Source: Adineta vaga
Lineage: Eukaryota > Rotifera
Assembly: GCA_021613535.1 (NCBI GenBank)
Contig: CP075496.1
Location: 14,880,001 to 14,944,000 of the forward strand
Direction: 5' to 3'
DNA: 64,000 nt
The translations under genes and the position numbers were made by a program. How positions within the stretch are numbered: position 1 is the first letter of the stretch; the number at the start of each line of letters is the position of its first letter. The notes below the pieces were generated by a model. That model worked only from the letters and a program-made list of their open reading frames with translations, made no database searches and had not been told where the DNA came from. Of the stretch, positions 61,480 to 64,000 are shown piece by piece.

Positions 61480-64000
61480 TTATGATACAAAATATGAATA
61501 TTTTCAGTTCTTTAGAGTCAGAGTTTGGATTGCAGACGACGCAGATATATAGTAGAAAAGATCATATCTGTTGCTACTTGCAATGAATCTGCAGCAGTTA
61601 TCGAAACAGATACATGATGCATCTAATTCAGAAAGCTACTACATACGCTTGTGTCGGAACAAAGAGTGGATAATTAGACATTGCAGAGTGCCTGGTTTTG
61701 GTCGATAAAAACTCTCAATAAATAAAAATCCATATATTATTCTGACTCTGTAATAGTCCATTTATAATTATGTCTGGAGAGATGATTTAGAAATATAGTT
61801 TTTTTTAAAATTTTTTAGCTGCTCTTAGTCGTTCTCAAGGTGAGAATCATTGTTTTACGTGATACAATGTATGAATATCGCTTTCTCACTTTCCTTCTAT
61901 CCATACTTTACCTAGTACAGTATTGTACAGAACGTCAAAATTCTTATCGTCGTGTGTGAATGTCTACTGTGAGATGTGTCGATAGAAGGAAGAATATTTC
62001 AATACTATTTGTCGTTCTTCGATTACCTATTCACGCTTCATCGATTTTTACCTTCGTTTTTTATGAAGAAACGACGAGTAGAATAATATAGGGGCCATTA
62101 CATTTCATATACAGCTTGATAGTAGTATGAAGAAATATAATATGACGCTGCATCATGATCAATATGAGAAGGCCTTTACAAAACAAGGACGTGATTTTCA
62201 TATTGGTAAAATATCACAGAAAGAGTTTCAATCCACCGTACTCGGTATTTTTTCTCAAATCTAGGTTGGTTAAACCATATCACACTTATGGCAAAATGAT
62301 ATATCATACATAATCTATTCTTGTAGCTAAAAAATGTAAGTAATTTATCTATGTAGTTGTGAAGTATTATGCATTATATATATCGTAATATTTGATAAAA
62401 TCCTATAAAACATTTTGATCGAATACTATAATATTCATATTAATCCTTTCCTGCTTTTGCGCGCTATGACACCCACTTTATAAAAAAAAGTTGGTTCTTT
62501 AGAACTAACGAGAGAGAATCACTCACTGTCCAATCGCTTTCCAGTTGATATTTTGGCCGCAGGTAAGAGACTCCAAGCCTAGAATATTCCTTTGAGGATA
62601 TGGGCTCTTTACTGACCTTTTATCCCTTGTCGATATTGAGCAAATCATAAAATAACGAAGTTTTCAACTGAAATTTGGGCCGTATATAGGTCTAGCCACC
62701 ATCAAAGTCTTTTGAAAGTTTCAGCCGAAAAAAGTGTTCCTTTATCCAGATATTGGATTTTGAAGTAATCTGACAATTTGCTCATATTGTGCTGCAAGTG
62801 ATTATCTTCTCATAAATCAATATCTCGATATAGGAACATTTTTTGGCTGACACTTTTAGAATAGTCTAATAATGATTAGACATACTAATGGCCCAAATAT
62901 CACTTGGAAACTCCGTTATTTAGTTTTTTGTTCAATGTAGAGAAAAGTGCGAAAAATCGGTAGAGAGCCCATAACTCGGCGCCAAAGCCCTAGCGGACCA
63001 TATCTTCGTGAAATTGCTCTACTCTTATAGCGCCCTACCTATGGGTAAAATATTAACGAAAAACGGTTGAACATTTAGTGACCATCTGTCCTAAGAAACA
63101 TTTAAAACCCAATTTTATAGAAATCTAAAGCCAATGAATTGTACTTTCGACAGGCTCCAAGTTGGTATGAAATCGGTCCTGAAATATTACTTAGTTAAAA
63201 AAGAACCAGATTTTTGTAAGACGGGCGTCATAGCGCTCAAAGGGCACGAAAGGATTAATATTTTTATGCATCTGTTTATGGACGTTAATGTTCACGACTT
63301 AAAAAGCTGTTCATTTGTTATTGCCTTGGAGTTTTGAAGATTCGACACATCCTATTGAGACGTAATAAACCTTGAACATAGAGTTGTCTCAAGCCTTTCT
63401 ATCATAGTTATGAGCATTTTGCGAGGTAAACTCACCAACTTATCAGTCGCTTTTGGGTTGATATCCTAGTTATAGGCAAGAGACTATAAGACTCGAATAG
63501 TCCTAGGAAAAATCAGAACACTAGGCCTTTTGTGTGGAGTTATGGATTTTTAGCCGCTTTTTCAGTATTGAGCGAAAACGCTTTTCAGCGCAACTTCTTT
63601 GGGACTAAAATGTGGAAGTCACATAGCCTGTTTGCGATTATAGCGTGTACGCGCGATGAGGCTCTACGTGAAACTGAGTTACACCTAAAATGGAGTTTTA
63701 TGTTTTATAAGTTTGCGCTTGTGATGAATTCTGTCTGTAATGGAGGATCGGGGAGACGAATGGGCCAATTTAATCGACCTAAAACTTACACTCGTTAGTT
63801 TTTTTTTCAAGTAAAAACATATGGGTTCCACAAAATATCAATTAAAAAGCGCCTGAATAGTTGTTGACCATTCCCTATCAGTCAACTTTTACGATAAAAC
63901 ACGTTACTTCAAGTACTTTGTATTGAAATCTCGTCGATAGTAGACTCATAAAGCATCGTACCAACTTGAGATCGCATTAATTTCTTTTATAGATAAACTA
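61480..64000 (-). repeat. Right arm of the flanking inverted repeat (copy B)
   Basis: Reverse-complement partner of 2332-~5240, still matching at the last base of the window. Relative to copy A it lacks the foldback insertion (empty site near 63193). It also keeps about 285 bp (about 63452-63738) that copy A has lost. Open frames inside are short and not conserved with copy A. Confidence 0.8.

Overview
The window looks like nuclear DNA of a small invertebrate, most probably a bdelloid rotifer (Adineta/Rotaria type). The DNA is AT-rich, many introns are only 50-65 bp long with GT...AG ends, LINE and foldback-type mobile DNA is abundant, and TGTGGG-like repeats are present (the bdelloid telomere unit as I recall it). 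Bacterial-type polyketide synthase (PKS) and non-ribosomal peptide synthetase (NRPS) genes carry spliceosomal introns beside an animal-type P-glycoprotein gene. Bdelloids are known for horizontally acquired genes, including NRPS/PKS genes, concentrated in repeat-rich regions. The species assignment is inference.

Layout. 1-12.3 kb: no intact gene; a 4 x 69 bp tandem repeat, a ~3 kb repeat arm (2332-~5240) that reappears inverted at the right edge, a dead LINE (6.66-8.17 kb) and nested palindromes (9.1-10.7 kb). 12,362-23,172 (+): a 4-exon, 2885-aa highly reducing type I PKS (KS-AT-DH-MT-ER-KR-ACP plus a truncated thioesterase-like tail). 24,400-36,197 (-): an 11-exon, 3383-aa NRPS, tail-to-tail with the PKS (C1-C2-A1-T1-C3-A2-T2 plus a membrane-bound terminal region like that of poly-lysine synthetase). 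36.2-47.1 kb: repeats, including a near-perfect palindrome with ~517 bp arms and a second dead LINE. 47,119-58,658 (+): a 29-exon, 1355-aa full-length ABCB/P-glycoprotein exporter, with repeats in its large introns. 58.7-64 kb: non-coding, ending in the inverted partner of the left repeat arm.

How the genes may work together. The PKS could make a reduced acyl chain. The NRPS starts with condensation domains instead of a loading A domain, so it could N-acylate and join two amino acids at a membrane, and the ABCB protein could export the product. This link rests on position and domain logic only. All exon junctions in the three genes keep frame, so each gene appears intact by reading.

The most striking signal is inside the NRPS. 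The two adenylation domains are virtually identical at DNA level, introns included, in the segments flanking the substrate pocket, while the pocket segment between is strongly diverged. This mosaic points to recent gene conversion or subdomain exchange inside a eukaryotic genome.
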